64,000 nucleotides of DNA from Bacteroidales bacterium (lineage in GTDB: Bacteria > Bacteroidota > Bacteroidia > Bacteroidales > VadinHA17): contig WXFD01000043.1 in NCBI GenBank assembly GCA_009877105.1, positions 119,602-183,601 of the forward strand, read 5' to 3'. This document shows positions 27,918-38,247 of this stretch, in pieces (within the stretch, counting starts at the first letter, position 1; each line of letters begins with the position of its first letter). The position numbers were made by a program, and so were the translations under genes. The notes beneath the pieces are model-generated. The model had not been told where the DNA came from and did not search any database. It saw only the letters and a list, made by a program, of their open reading frames with translations.

Positions 27918-29221
27918 TACTCGTTTATTTCTCCCACTTTCTTTATATGCTCATGGATTCTCTTTTCCAGGCCTGTTTTGTATACCTCCCAGTCGGTTAC
28001 CGGCACCCTGGCAACTCCCGTATCCATTGCAGCCTTTGCAACGCATGAGGCAACACATGAAATAAGCCGGTGGTCGAGGGGTTTTGGTATGATATAATTC
28101 CTCCCGAACGAAAGTGATTCAAGATTGTAAGCCCGTAAAACAGATTCCGGCACAGGTTCCTTGGCCAGGCATGCAAGGGCTTTTGCTGCTGCAATTTTCA
28201 TTTCCTCGTTTATGGTTGAGGCTCTTACATCAAGTGCACCCCTGAAAATGAAGGGAAATCCGAGCACATTGTTTATCTGGTTCGGATAATCTGATCTGCC
28301 GGTAGCAAAGATCAGATCATTTCTGGCAGCCATAGCCTCCTCATAAGCGATCTCGGGATTTGGATTGGCCATTGCAAAAACAATGGGATTTTCAGCCATG
28401 GAAACAAGCATTTCCCGTGTAAGTATATTGGCGGTGGACAGACCCAGGAACATGTCAGCTCCTTTCAATGCTTCCTGGAGTGTATTTACATCCCGATCCG
28501 TAACGAATTCCTGTTTGTATTTGTTCAGGTCTCTTCTTTTCCTGTTTAATATACCCTTGCTGTCAGCCATCACGATATTTTCCCTTTTCACCCCCAGTTC
28601 CAGGTAAAGCCTGGAACAGGAGATAGCGGCGGCTCCGGCACCGCAGACAACCATTTTCAGGTCTTCTGCTTTCCGGCCGGTTAATTCAAGGGAATTAATC
28701 AGGCCGGCAGCGGAAATGATTGCCGTGCCATGCTGATCATCATGAAAAACAGGAATGTCCACCAGGCTTTTAAGCCGCGACTCCACTTCAAAACAGTCTG
28801 GTGCTTTAATATCTTCGAGATTGATTCCTCCGAATGTAGGCGAGATTTTTTCACATATTTCAACAAGCTTTTCGGGATCTTTTTCATTTACTTCAATATC
28901 AAAAACGTCAATATCAGCAAAAACCTTAAAAAGAAGCCCCTTGCCTTCCATTACCGGCTTTCCCGCCAGAGCCCCGATATCTCCAAGGCCAAGGACCGCT
29001 GTTCCGTTTGATATGACTGCAACAAGGTTTCCCTTAGCGGTGTAGTTATAGGCATTTTCAGGATCCTTTGCAATCTCAAGACACGGATAGGCCACTCCCG
29101 GCGTGTAAGCCAGGCTGAGATCGAGCTGTGTATCGTAATGTTTTGTGGGTATTACTTCCACTTTTCCGTGACGCCCCCTGCTATGATAGAACAAAGCGTC
29201 TTCCCTTGTTACTTTTGGCAT
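27914..29221 (-). CDS. NAD(P)-dependent malic enzyme (short form)
   Basis: A 435-residue malic enzyme without the phosphotransacetylase-like extension seen in MaeB. It has the malic N-terminal domain ([49 protein letters not shown]), metal-binding acidic residues ([23 protein letters not shown] pattern, FHDDQHGTA) and the NAD-binding domain with GAGAAAISC and [10 protein letters not shown]. It decarboxylates malate to pyruvate with NAD(P)+ reduction, linking C4 acids to pyruvate in a fermentative cell. It appears monocistronic. Confidence 0.93.
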   Translation of the reverse strand: MPKVTREDALFYHSRGRHGKVEVIPTKHYDTQLDLSLAYTPGVAYPCLEIAKDPENAYNYTAKGNLVAVISNGTAVLGLGDIGALAGKPVMEGKGLLFKVFADIDVFDIEVNEKDPEKLVEICEKISPTFGGINLEDIKAPDCFEVESRLKSLVDIPVFHDDQHGTAIISAAGLINSLELTGRKAEDLKMVVCGAGAAAISCSRLYLELGVKRENIVMADSKGILNRKRRDLNKYKQEFVTDRDVNTLQEALKGADMFLGLSTANILTREMLVSMAENPIVFAMANPNPEIAYEEAMAARNDLIFATGRSDYPNQINNVLGFPFIFRGALDVRASTINEEMKIAAAKALACLAKEPVPESVLRAYNLESLSFGRNYIIPKPLDHRLISCVASCVAKAAMDTGVARVPVTDWEVYKTGLEKRIHEHIKKVGEINEY

Positions 29222-29452
29222 TTGGTACTGTTTTTACTGGTTTTTAAAATTCCCGGAAGTGTTTGTACTCAATCAGAAACCCGTGAACAGAAAGATACTG
29301 TATATCAAAGTACGAATAAATCGGTGAAAATAAAAATGAGAAAGATCACATAAGATGTGAGCAGGTATTTTTAAATATTATTTTTTTGTATTCACGACAA
29401 AATTCAATATTTTCAGCATCTAAAATTATTATCCCATTCTAAAATAAGATAT

Positions 29453-30388
29453 ATGGAAAATGAAATTGCCATCGGGGCCGACATTGGCGGCAGTCATATA
29501 AGCTGTGCAGCTGTGGGGCTTAACGATCTCAGGATATTCAGGGATACCCTGACCGAAAGGGCAGTCGACAACAAAGCTTCTGCCGACGAAATCCTGAATA
29601 TCTGGGCCGAAGCCCTGTCGGACTCGATAAAAAAGGTCCCGGGTCAGTTAATAAAAGGTATTGGATTTGGGATGCCCGGCCCTTTTGACTATGTAAATGG
29701 GGTATGCTATATAAAGGGTGTGGCCAAGTATGAAAATCTTTACGGGTGGAATGTAAAGGATGCTATCTCTGAAAGGCTGAAGTCATTTGGGGAATTTCCG
29801 GTAAGGTTTATGAATGATGTTTCCGCTTTTGCCGTTGGTGAGGCACTTGTGGGCAAAGCCTCTTCTGCAGGACGGTCGATGGCAATAACCCTGGGAACGG
29901 GTTTTGGTTCAGCCTTTATCGACAACAGGATCCCGATATGCGACGGCCCCGAGGTCCCTGAACTGGGATGCGTTTATCACCTTCCTTATGGTGACAACAT
30001 AGCTGACGACTATTTTTCAACACGATGGTTCCTGGGGTCATATAAAAAGCTTACGGGCAGGACGCTAAGCGGGGTCAAGGAATTTGCTGAAATTGCGGCA
30101 ACCGACAAGACCGCAATGAACCTGTTCACAGAATTTGCGAACAACCTGGGCAAATTTCTGGCGCCCTGGCTTATTAAGTTCAAGGCGGAAATAATTGTCG
30201 TCGGGGGCAATATATCGAATGCATACAATTATTTTGGAAAGACATTTGAAGACAGCCTTGCGAGAGAAGGATGCACCTGCAAGGTTGCCTTGTCGGAATT
30301 GAAAGAGGATGCCGCCTTCATCGGAAGCGCTTTCCTTCTTGACGATAAATTCTGGGCAGGCATTCAGCATGCTCTTCCACTGATGTAA
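29453..30388 (+). CDS. ROK-family protein (sugar kinase-like), zinc motif absent
   Basis: A 311-residue ROK protein. The ATP phosphate loop GADIGGSH is at about residues 7-14, the catalytic-base region MNDVSAFAVGEA retains the Asp, and ITLGTGFGSAFI is the second phosphate motif. No helix-turn-helix domain precedes it, so it is a kinase-type rather than repressor-type ROK protein. The usual ExGH and CxCGxxGC zinc site is missing: the corresponding stretch is PELGCVYHLPYGDN. The substrate is therefore uncertain. It is followed by a sugar-type MFS permease, which suggests phosphorylation of an imported sugar. Confidence 0.82.
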   Translation: MENEIAIGADIGGSHISCAAVGLNDLRIFRDTLTERAVDNKASADEILNIWAEALSDSIKKVPGQLIKGIGFGMPGPFDYVNGVCYIKGVAKYENLYGWNVKDAISERLKSFGEFPVRFMNDVSAFAVGEALVGKASSAGRSMAITLGTGFGSAFIDNRIPICDGPEVPELGCVYHLPYGDNIADDYFSTRWFLGSYKKLTGRTLSGVKEFAEIAATDKTAMNLFTEFANNLGKFLAPWLIKFKAEIIVVGGNISNAYNYFGKTFEDSLAREGCTCKVALSELKEDAAFIGSAFLLDDKFWAGIQHALPLM

Positions 30389-30394
30389 AAAACA

Positions 30395-30458
30395 CTGCTG
30401 TCTGAAGGCTGTCACCGGCATCATGTTGTCAGAAATCACCGGTGTCGGAACGCAGCAG
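30395..30458 (+). other. Two-tier stem-loop between ROK and MFS genes
   Basis: Outer arms CTGCTG (30395-30400) and CAGCAG (30453-30458) enclose inner arms CACCGG (30413-30418) and CCGGTG (30439-30444). It is followed by six A, not T, so it would not terminate on the + strand. It may act in mRNA processing or differential expression. Confidence 0.35.
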
Positions 30459-30486
30459 AAAAAATAAACCCTAAAATCAACTACCT

Positions 30487-31641
30487 ATGGCTACCCGCGA
30501 AATCAACATTTCAAAAATATTGCCTGTTTTGATGGCATTTTTCGTTATGAGCTTTGTCGATCTCGTTGGAATCGGGGTCGACAGGGTGAGCAAGGATATG
30601 AGTCTCAGTGCCACTGTGGCACAGCTTATCCCATCCGCAGCCTTCCTCTGGTTTTTTATACTTTCCGTGCCTGTGGGGGTACTTCAATCGCGGCTCGGGA
30701 AAAAGACAATGCTGAACATAGGCATGGGCGTGACAGCCCTGGGCCTGCTGGTTCCGTTTTTTATGTATTCATTTGCCATGGTCCTTTTCGGCTTCGCATT
30801 GCTGGGTATAGGAAACACAATTGTACAGGTATCGGCCAACCCGTTGCTTGTTGATGTTGTGCCGGGAAACAGGGCATCCAGCTTCCTGAGCTTCTCCCAG
30901 TTTATCAAAGCAGTAGGATCGATGCTGGGAGCTCCGCTTGCCGGCTTTTTTGCCGCGAAATTCGGTGACTGGAAACTTCTGTTCCTGGTGTTCGGGATAG
31001 TTTCCATCCTTGCCGTACTGTGGCTTGGAACATCCAAGATCACCGAGACCAGGGTTGAAGGTTACAAGGCAACTTTCGGTTCATCCTTTAAACTCCTTGG
31101 AAATAATTTCGTATTGCTGATGGTGCTCTCCATTTTTGTAGTAGTTGGTGTGGATGTGGGATTCAATTCAAACTCCGGGCAGTTTCTGATCAAACAGTTC
31201 GGGATTGAACAAACTGCTGCCGAATCGGGACGCAGTGTCTATTTCTTTGGCCGTATGCTGGGCACGTTTGCAGGAGCCATTATGCTGACAAGAATATCTT
31301 CCAGGAGCTTTTTTATGTGGACAAGTATACTCGGGATCCTTTGCCTGGCGGCCATTCTGCTTGTCAAATCCGGGGCTGTTGCATGGATACTGATATTCTT
31401 CATCGGCCTTGCAATAGCCAATATATGGCCACTTGTCTTTTCAATAGCTGTTGAGAAACATCCCCTGCAGAATAATGAAATATCGGGACTCATGATGATG
31501 GCAATCTCAGGCGGAGCAGTCATCCCGCTTCTGATAGGATGGATCAGTGATATGAGCAATATTTCATGGGGAATGTCGGTGCTTATTATTTGTATGATAT
31601 ACCTCCTGGCGGTTTCCATATATTGCCTGAAAACAAGGTGA
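30487..31641 (+). CDS. MFS transporter, sugar permease-like (FucP group)
   Basis: A 384-residue protein with about twelve hydrophobic segments. The loop between segments 2 and 3 carries PVGVLQSRLGKKTMLNIGM, the MFS signature region, and ANPLLVDVVPGNRASSFLSFSQ matches the FucP/glucose-galactose transporter group. It lies 98 bp after the ROK gene and 240 bp before the Gfo/Idh gene. It probably imports a mono- or disaccharide through the inner membrane. The specific sugar cannot be told from sequence; the nearby fucosidase makes fucose one option. Confidence 0.85.
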   Translation: MATREINISKILPVLMAFFVMSFVDLVGIGVDRVSKDMSLSATVAQLIPSAAFLWFFILSVPVGVLQSRLGKKTMLNIGMGVTALGLLVPFFMYSFAMVLFGFALLGIGNTIVQVSANPLLVDVVPGNRASSFLSFSQFIKAVGSMLGAPLAGFFAAKFGDWKLLFLVFGIVSILAVLWLGTSKITETRVEGYKATFGSSFKLLGNNFVLLMVLSIFVVVGVDVGFNSNSGQFLIKQFGIEQTAAESGRSVYFFGRMLGTFAGAIMLTRISSRSFFMWTSILGILCLAAILLVKSGAVAWILIFFIGLAIANIWPLVFSIAVEKHPLQNNEISGLMMMAISGGAVIPLLIGWISDMSNISWGMSVLIICMIYLLAVSIYCLKTR

Positions 31642-31723
31642 TAGCCAGCGAATTTGCAGGGACCGGGACATCACGGGTTCCAGCCATGTTTTTTGGTTCG
31701 GAAGCAATATTACATTAAGAGGT

Positions 31724-31744
31724 TTCAGGATGGGAAATCCTGAA
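31724..31744. other. Perfect 8-bp hairpin
   Basis: TTCAGGAT (31724-31731), loop GGGAA, ATCCTGAA (31737-31744), in the 240-bp spacer between the MFS and Gfo/Idh genes. No T-run follows. Confidence 0.4.
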
Positions 31745-31881
31745 CAGGGTGAAAAACAGAAGACAGGTCCCTGATGATCTGGTTTTTAATATCAGTGCAT
31801 TGCGAACCGTATTTTGGAAGCATGTGTAGTGTTACCTTTTATGAAGGACTGAAGGAAAACAATTGAAATCAAAATTATATT

Positions 31882-33153
31882 ATGATGAAACAGAATGGAT
31901 CTGACAGGCGTAGTTTCCTTAAGAAGAGTACGGCTGCCCTTTTTGCTTTTACCATAGTTCCAAGGCATATTCTTGGCGGGTCGGGTTACACGGCGCCTTC
32001 CGACCAGCTTACCAAGGGGATTGTGGGAGTTGGCGGCATGGGCCGGGGACATATTGAATATGAAGGAACCCGGCTTCTCGCAGTCTGTGATGTAGACAAG
32101 AATCACCTGGCCATGGCAATAGCACAGGCAGGGGGCAATGTAGACGGGTACCACGATTTCAGGGAACTGATTATGCGCCCTGATATTGATATAGTGCATA
32201 TAGCGACACCTCCGCACTGGCATGGCATTATAGCCAAAATGGCTGCAGAAGCCGGAAAGGATATATGGTGTGAAAAACCGATGACCAGGACGATAGGCGA
32301 GGGGATAAAGCTGGTGAAGGCGGTTCAGGAACATGGAAGGATGTTCCGTCTTAATACATGGTTCAGGTTCAAGGATCAGTTCTATGGTTTGGGAACAACC
32401 GTAAAACCGCTGAAAAAGCTTATTGACAGCGGTGTGCTTGGGTGGCCGCTCAAGGTGACGGTCAGCGGTATCACCGGGTTTGACTGGAAGTTCTACTGGA
32501 GCGGCCTGCACAATCTCACGCCGATGCCTGTTCCCCCCGAGCTTGATTATGATTTCTGGCTCGGCCCCGCACCATATAAGCATTACAATCCCGAAAGGGT
32601 GCACAGCAAATTCAGGGGATACTGGGACTATGACGGAGGCGGCCTGGGAGATATGGGACAGCATTATCTTGATCCTGTACAATACATTCTGGGAAAGGAT
32701 GATACAGGGCCGGTTTCGGTTGAAATAGACGCTCCGCAACAGCATTACGACGCAGTGGGGTCATGGCGAAGGATAACCTATACCTATGCCGACGGATGCA
32801 AAATAATACTGGATGGAGAGAACCGTGACAAGGACGCAGCTTATGTTGAAGGGCCGCATGGAAAAATTTACAGGGGCTTCAGAACCGATATCAGGGATGT
32901 TCAAAGACTGATTGATTCCCTTCCCGATCCTGAACCCCAGATAATGACATTTTCCGAATCTGTCAGAACAAGGAAGAAGTTTGCTCTTAACGAAGCCAAC
33001 GGACACAGGTCGTGTTCGATAGTAAATCTTGGAATAGTGGCATTGCGGCTTGGGAGAAACCTGAAATATGATCCTGGGAAACAGGAATTCATTGATGATG
33101 AAGGTGCGAACAGGCTGATAGACCAACCCATGAGAGGAGAATGGAAAATGTGA
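31882..33153 (+). CDS. Gfo/Idh/MocA-family oxidoreductase with Tat signal
   Basis: A 423-residue NAD(P)-dependent sugar oxidoreductase. The N-terminus has a twin-arginine export signal (R9-R10-SFLKK followed by a hydrophobic stretch), so it is probably exported folded with its cofactor. The Rossmann motif GVGGMGRG and the family motif WCEKPM are present, followed by the C-terminal alpha/beta domain with GGGLGDMGQHYLDP. Such secreted enzymes often act in 3-keto-glycoside pathways. The next gene, 40 bp downstream, has two DUF1080 (3-keto-disaccharide hydrolase) domains, which fits that role; the substrate is inferred. Confidence 0.9.
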   Translation: MMKQNGSDRRSFLKKSTAALFAFTIVPRHILGGSGYTAPSDQLTKGIVGVGGMGRGHIEYEGTRLLAVCDVDKNHLAMAIAQAGGNVDGYHDFRELIMRPDIDIVHIATPPHWHGIIAKMAAEAGKDIWCEKPMTRTIGEGIKLVKAVQEHGRMFRLNTWFRFKDQFYGLGTTVKPLKKLIDSGVLGWPLKVTVSGITGFDWKFYWSGLHNLTPMPVPPELDYDFWLGPAPYKHYNPERVHSKFRGYWDYDGGGLGDMGQHYLDPVQYILGKDDTGPVSVEIDAPQQHYDAVGSWRRITYTYADGCKIILDGENRDKDAAYVEGPHGKIYRGFRTDIRDVQRLIDSLPDPEPQIMTFSESVRTRKKFALNEANGHRSCSIVNLGIVALRLGRNLKYDPGKQEFIDDEGANRLIDQPMRGEWKM

Positions 33154-33193
33154 CCAGGAACTGATGAATTGAATTACCGAAAAAAATAAAAAA

Positions 33194-36100
33194 ATGAAAT
33201 TAATCCGAATTTTTTCATCCATAATATGTTTAGCAATCCTGTCATCGTGGCTTTATTCCCAGGACAGGAGAACGACCGCAACCAAGGTCGCGGATATTCT
33301 TGCGCAGTTCCCTGCCCGCGACAACACTGCCACCGATAAATTGATGACAGATCTGCTTTCGCTAGGTGAAGAAGGACTCAGAATGGTTTGCGACCAGATC
33401 ATTCCGGCGGGTACAGGCGATGATACCCGGGCAAGATTTGCCATAGAAAGTCTGTCGCGTTACCTGTCGCAAAGAGAAAATGGTGATCAGAAATCTTCAT
33501 GGGAGAAAATATGCATATCTTATGTTAACAGTCGGAGGAGCAGTGATGTCAGGGATTTTTTCATGAAGCAGCTCCAGCTTGTCGGAAGCGATGCTTCTGT
33601 GGAGGCTGTCAGGGATTTGCTGACTGACAGGGCACTGTGTGCTCCTGCCCTTGGAGTATTGGAATCCGTGGGAGGGAAGCTGGCAGAATCCGTTCTTGCC
33701 GGATCTCTTTCTGACAAGGATCTTCCCTGTGCCGATGCTGTGATGAATGTACTGGCGGAAATGGGTTCGGACATTGCAGTAAATGAGTATATAGCACGCG
33801 TAAATGATCCTGATCCCAGGATCAGGGCAGCTGCCCTGAATGCACTTGCAAGCAGCGGGAGCCCGCTGGCCATGCCGGTACTGTCGAAAGCTGCAAAAGA
33901 CATACTTTACAGATGGGAACCTACAGGGGCATCGGAAGCATTGCTGAACTATGCGGAGAAAGTCGGGTCAAAAGGCGATCTGAAAACCATGGATAAAATC
34001 TGTAAGCTCTTTATGGCGAAGGCCAATGATAAGCTTTCGGTTCAAAACAGTTCGCGCGCCCTTGCAATATATGCCGCGTTGCACGGGACAGATGCAATGA
34101 AGGAGATTAAAAAAGCAGCTTCCAGTCCGGATAAATCATACAGGAATGCTGCCTTCAGGGCTTCGCTTGCGCTACAGGGAAAAGAAATCACAAAACAATG
34201 GACAGATTATTTCCCGAAAGCCATTCCCGCAGCAAAACCCGAGATCATTGCCATGCTGGGAGAGAGGAGGGATGAAACTGCACTTCAGCTTGTTACAGCT
34301 TCACTCTCATCAGGTGACAAGGGACTGAGAACTGAGGCCGCGCATGCCCTGGCCATGATCAGCGGCAGCAAGGCAGTGCCGGCGATAATTGAATATCTCA
34401 GGAAGTACCCTGATGCTGAAGACCAGCAAGCAGCAAGGGAGGCACTGATTTTCATATCGGGCGACAAGGAAACAGGAATGCTTGTGCCCGTCGTCAGGGA
34501 AGGACCTGAATATGCAAGGGCAACTGCAATCGGACTGCTTGCACGGAGTAAAGTAAATGAATATTTCAGTCTGGTCAGGTCTTTTACCTCCTCAGATGAT
34601 GAAAACGTCAGATCTGCTGCATATAAGGCGCTGGCCGACCTTGCCGGCCCGGATGATCAGCTGACCCTTATAGACCTTATCAGGAAAACCGCAAACAGCG
34701 ATTATATTGCGGATGTTCAGGCAGCTCTTGCATCAGCTGCAGCAAAGATCCCTGATCCTGAAAAGAGGTCTGATGTCATCCTCAAAGCAATGGGGAACAA
34801 TGAAGACAAGGAAAAGCTGATTCCCGTACTGGCAAAGACCGGAGGAAGAACTGCCCTGAAGACGGTTTTGCATGAGTTTGAAAACGGGAACGCCGGAATG
34901 AGGGATATCTGCTTTGCAACCCTGACATCATGGAAGGATTACACTGCTTCATCGGCCCTTTATGAAATTTGTTCATCAGGAAATAAGACCTTTGAGGAGC
35001 CAGCTTTCAGGGCATATGTATCCCAGATAAGGGGTGCAGACCTTAACGACGATCAGAAGCTTCTTGCTTACAGGAAAATCATGCCCTATGCCCTGAGTGC
35101 TGAAAGAAAGAACAGTATACTGAATCAGGTGGCAGCACTGAAAACCTACCAGGCTCTTTTCTTTGCCGCAGGCTTCCTTGATGATCCGTCCACCTCCCCT
35201 GCCGCTGCCGGTGCAGTTATGACTATTGCACTTCCCCCTGCAGGAGAAGAGAGCGGTATGTATGGCCGACTGGTGAGGGAAATTCTTGAAAAAGCTTCAG
35301 GAAAGCTAACTGGTCCGGAAAGTGACTATGAGAGGGAAATGATTGCCAAATATCTTTCCTCAATGCCGTCTGATGAAGGATTCAAACCGATGTTCAACGG
35401 AAAGGATCTGACGGGCTGGCAGGGGCTTGTTGAAAATCCGATCGTGAGGTCGAAAATGAAAAAGGCGGATCTTGCCCGCAGACAGGCTGAAGCAAATACC
35501 CTCATACCAGCCAGCTGGAGCGTGAAGGATGGCTGCATCTGGTTCAACGGAACAGGCGATAATCTTTGCTCGGTTGATGATTATGGTGATTTTGAATTGC
35601 TTGTTGACTGGAAGATTACCAAGGGAGGAGACAGCGGCATTTACCTCCGCGGATCGCCACAGGTTCAGATATGGGATACATCCCGGACCAATGTCGGGGC
35701 ACAGGTGGGATCGGGCGGATTGTACAACAACCAGGTGAATGCTTCTAAACCGCTTATGGTTGCAGATAATCCCGTGGGAGACTGGAACAGCTTCAGAATA
35801 CTAATGATCGGGGAAAATGTTTCTGTATGGCTCAATGGTCACCTTGTCGTTGACAATGTTGTCCTGGAAAACTACTGGGACCGCAGGATACCTATCTTCC
35901 CCAGGGGGCCGATTGAACTCCAGGCTCATGGTACCGACCTGGCCTTCAGGGATATATATGTCAGGGAGATCACTGATAAGGACTACAATCTCACACCTGA
36001 AGAAAAAGCTGAAGGATTTGTTTCACTGTTTAACGGGAGGAATCTCGACGGCTGGGTGGGGAACAAGCAATCATATGTTGCCGAAGACGGGATGATCGTG

Positions 36101-36586
36101 ATCAAGCCGGAATCGGGCAGCGGAGGGAATCTTTATACGGAAAGGGAATATTCGGATTTTATTTTCAGATTTGAGTTCCAGCTAACACCTGCAGCGAATA
36201 ACGGACTGGGAATCCGTGCCCCGCTGGAGGGTGATGCGGCCTATGCCGGAATGGAGCTGCAGATCCTTGACAATACTGCCGAAGTCTATTCAAAATTGCA
36301 GCCCTATCAGTACCATGGTTCGGTTTACGGCGTGATCCCTGCAAAACGCGGTTACCTCAGGCCCGTGGGTGAATGGAATTATCAGGAGGTTGTAGCCAAA
36401 GGCACAAGGATAAAAGTGACCCTTAACGGTACCGTGATCCTTGACGGAGACATTGCAGGACCCAGGGATAAGGGAACAATGGATAAAAATGACCATCCGG
36501 GCCTGCGGAATAAGACAGGGCATATAGGCTTTCTCGGCCACGGATCTGTTGTAAGGTTCCGTAATATCAGAATTAAGGATTTATAG
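33194..36586 (+). CDS. HEAT-repeat protein with two C-terminal DUF1080 domains
   Basis: A 1130-residue secreted protein with signal peptide ([21 protein letters not shown]). Residues about 30-720 are helical repeats of HEAT/armadillo type (many [11 protein letters not shown] and [15 protein letters not shown] units). Two DUF1080/3-keto-disaccharide hydrolase domains follow, starting near residues 730 ([10 protein letters not shown]) and 945 ([10 protein letters not shown]). Each shows the concanavalin-like features GDSGIYLRG or NNGLGIRAP and a HGS or HGT near the end. DUF1080 proteins cleave 3-keto-glycosides made by partner dehydrogenases; the upstream Gfo/Idh gene is the natural partner. 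The HEAT part may be a binding scaffold. Confidence 0.88.
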   Translation: MKLIRIFSSIICLAILSSWLYSQDRRTTATKVADILAQFPARDNTATDKLMTDLLSLGEEGLRMVCDQIIPAGTGDDTRARFAIESLSRYLSQRENGDQKSSWEKICISYVNSRRSSDVRDFFMKQLQLVGSDASVEAVRDLLTDRALCAPALGVLESVGGKLAESVLAGSLSDKDLPCADAVMNVLAEMGSDIAVNEYIARVNDPDPRIRAAALNALASSGSPLAMPVLSKAAKDILYRWEPTGASEALLNYAEKVGSKGDLKTMDKICKLFMAKANDKLSVQNSSRALAIYAALHGTDAMKEIKKAASSPDKSYRNAAFRASLALQGKEITKQWTDYFPKAIPAAKPEIIAMLGERRDETALQLVTASLSSGDKGLRTEAAHALAMISGSKAVPAIIEYLRKYPDAEDQQAAREALIFISGDKETGMLVPVVREGPEYARATAIGLLARSKVNEYFSLVRSFTSSDDENVRSAAYKALADLAGPDDQLTLIDLIRKTANSDYIADVQAALASAAAKIPDPEKRSDVILKAMGNNEDKEKLIPVLAKTGGRTALKTVLHEFENGNAGMRDICFATLTSWKDYTASSALYEICSSGNKTFEEPAFRAYVSQIRGADLNDDQKLLAYRKIMPYALSAERKNSILNQVAALKTYQALFFAAGFLDDPSTSPAAAGAVMTIALPPAGEESGMYGRLVREILEKASGKLTGPESDYEREMIAKYLSSMPSDEGFKPMFNGKDLTGWQGLVENPIVRSKMKKADLARRQAEANTLIPASWSVKDGCIWFNGTGDNLCSVDDYGDFELLVDWKITKGGDSGIYLRGSPQVQIWDTSRTNVGAQVGSGGLYNNQVNASKPLMVADNPVGDWNSFRILMIGENVSVWLNGHLVVDNVVLENYWDRRIPIFPRGPIELQAHGTDLAFRDIYVREITDKDYNLTPEEKAEGFVSLFNGRNLDGWVGNKQSYVAEDGMIVIKPESGSGGNLYTEREYSDFIFRFEFQLTPAANNGLGIRAPLEGDAAYAGMELQILDNTAEVYSKLQPYQYHGSVYGVIPAKRGYLRPVGEWNYQEVVAKGTRIKVTLNGTVILDGDIAGPRDKGTMDKNDHPGLRNKTGHIGFLGHGSVVRFRNIRIKDL

Positions 36587-36610
36587 AACCATAATCCCGG
36601 GGAACTATGG

Positions 36611-36630
36611 GCAATTTACCTGGAAATTGC
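36611..36630. other. 7-bp hairpin downstream of the DUF1080 gene
   Basis: GCAATTT (36611-36617), loop ACCTGG, AAATTGC (36624-36630). No T-run follows. Confidence 0.35.
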
Positions 36631-36689
36631 TTGGACTGACAACTGCGGAAAGCTCCGGACGGTTAAGATCATAATTATATATTTTGTTG

Positions 36690-36736
36690 CACGGAGGTCC
36701 GCGGAGAGAATTCTTTTAAAGCTCCGCCGCTCCGTG
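36690..36736. repeat. Nested hairpin CACGGAG/CTCCGTG with GCGGAG/CTCCGC inside
   Basis: Outer arms are 36690-36696 and 36730-36736, inner arms 36701-36706 and 36722-36727, with a 15-nt apical loop. It lies 44 bp before the fucosidase start. The CTCCGTG-type composition resembles intergenic repeats seen in many bacteria. Confidence 0.5.
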
Positions 36737-36779
36737 TTTCAACGATGGATCAGTGTATAAATTCTCATTGTTTTTTCGC

Positions 36780-38225
36780 ATGAAAAAGTTCATCCCTATT
36801 CTTTTTGCCTGGCTGCTTACTGCAGGCTGTTCGGAAGTTTCACCTCCTGAACCTTTCGGTCCTCTTCCGTCTGACCGCCAGCTTGCATGGCATGAAAAGG
36901 AGTATTACATGTTTGTGCATTTCACTGTTAATACTTTCACAGACAAGGAATGGGGCTATGGCGATGAAAAGGAGGCAGTTTTCAATCCCACGGCGCTTGA
37001 CTGCCGGCAATGGGCAAAAACAGCAAAGGAAGCAGGCATGAAGGGTATAATCATAACTGCAAAGCATCATGACGGCTTTTGTTTGTGGCCCTCGGCATAC
37101 ACAGGGCATTCGGTAAAAAATTCACCATGGAGGAACGGAAAGGGAGACATTCTGAAAGATCTCCGGCAGGCCTGTGATGAGTTTGGACTCGAACTCGGGG
37201 TTTATCTCTCACCATGGGACAGGAACAGCGCTGTTTACGGAACAGCTGATTACCTTACCTATTACAGGGATCAGCTCAGGGAACTGCTTACGGACTACGG
37301 GGATATTTTTGAGGTATGGTTTGACGGGGCCAATGGGGGAGATGGTTATTACGGAGGCGCGAGAGAAACCCGGCGGATCGACAACAGTACCTATTATGAC
37401 TGGCCGGTTACTCATTCGATAGTCAGGGAATTGCAGCCGATGGCAGTGATGTTCAGCGATGCCGGCCCCGATGTACGCTGGGTGGGGAATGAAAGCGGCA
37501 TGGGAAGCCTTACCAACTGGTGCCTTCTGAAAAAGGACGGGATGTATCCGGGTGGTGATTTTGCAAGGATCCTGGGAGAAGGTCATGAAGACGGGAATTA
37601 CTGGGTTCCTGCAGAAGTGGATGTCTCAATCCGGCCCGGGTGGTTTTATCACCGATCGGAAGACTCACTTGTACGGACCCCCGAAAACCTGATGGAACTG
37701 TATTATTCCTCCGTTGGCAGGAACAGTAACCTGCTGCTTAATGTGCCGCCCGACAGGAGGGGCCTGCTTAATGAGATAGATGTAAATTCACTTCTTGAGT
37801 TCAGGAAGTTGCGCGAGATGGAATTTGCAGACGAGCTTGCCAGGGGAAAAAAGGCTGCCTCTTCTTCTGACAGGGGAAAAAATTTCAGGGCTGCCCTCGC
37901 CAATGATGGTGACCCGGACACATACTGGACAACCCGGGATGATGTCACTTCGGCAAGCATCACAATTGACCTTGGCACTGAAACCGGCGTCAACCGGATC
38001 CTCATTCAGGAATATATCAGACTGGGGCAGCGTGTCAAGGGCTATAAGGTTGAAGTATTGAAGGACGACCAATGGATATCCGTGGCCGAAGGCACGACGG
38101 TGGGATACAAGGTGATCCGGAAGTTTCCTCTGGTCATTACAAAAATGGTGAAACTGACCATACTCGACTCAAAGGCCTGTCCGGTCATTTCAAATATTGA
38201 ACTTTACCGGTCGCCGGGTGAATAA
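36780..38225 (+). CDS. GH29 alpha-L-fucosidase with C-terminal F5/8 type C domain, lipoprotein
   Basis: Started at ATG 36780 the protein has 481 residues and a lipoprotein signal (LLTAGC); the ATG at 36753 adds nine residues. The catalytic barrel shows GH29 features: FVHFTVNTFTDKEWGYG, TAKHHDGFCLWPS and the nucleophile D182 in EVWFDGANG. Residues about 355-480 form a discoidin/F5-8C (CBM32-like) sugar-binding domain (DGDPDTYWTTRDDV, IDLGTETGVNRILIQE). It should release L-fucose from glycans at the cell surface or periplasm. It follows the Gfo/Idh and DUF1080 genes, completing a small glycan block that lacks SusC/SusD. Confidence 0.92.
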   Translation: MKKFIPILFAWLLTAGCSEVSPPEPFGPLPSDRQLAWHEKEYYMFVHFTVNTFTDKEWGYGDEKEAVFNPTALDCRQWAKTAKEAGMKGIIITAKHHDGFCLWPSAYTGHSVKNSPWRNGKGDILKDLRQACDEFGLELGVYLSPWDRNSAVYGTADYLTYYRDQLRELLTDYGDIFEVWFDGANGGDGYYGGARETRRIDNSTYYDWPVTHSIVRELQPMAVMFSDAGPDVRWVGNESGMGSLTNWCLLKKDGMYPGGDFARILGEGHEDGNYWVPAEVDVSIRPGWFYHRSEDSLVRTPENLMELYYSSVGRNSNLLLNVPPDRRGLLNEIDVNSLLEFRKLREMEFADELARGKKAASSSDRGKNFRAALANDGDPDTYWTTRDDVTSASITIDLGTETGVNRILIQEYIRLGQRVKGYKVEVLKDDQWISVAEGTTVGYKVIRKFPLVITKMVKLTILDSKACPVISNIELYRSPGE

Positions 38226-38247
38226 TACCGGTGGCAGTTTCTGCAGG

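Noticed and set aside
29453..38225. Polysaccharide utilisation locus
   Set aside because: No SusC/SusD pair, no dedicated sensor regulator and only one clear glycoside hydrolase, so it is described as a small sugar block only.
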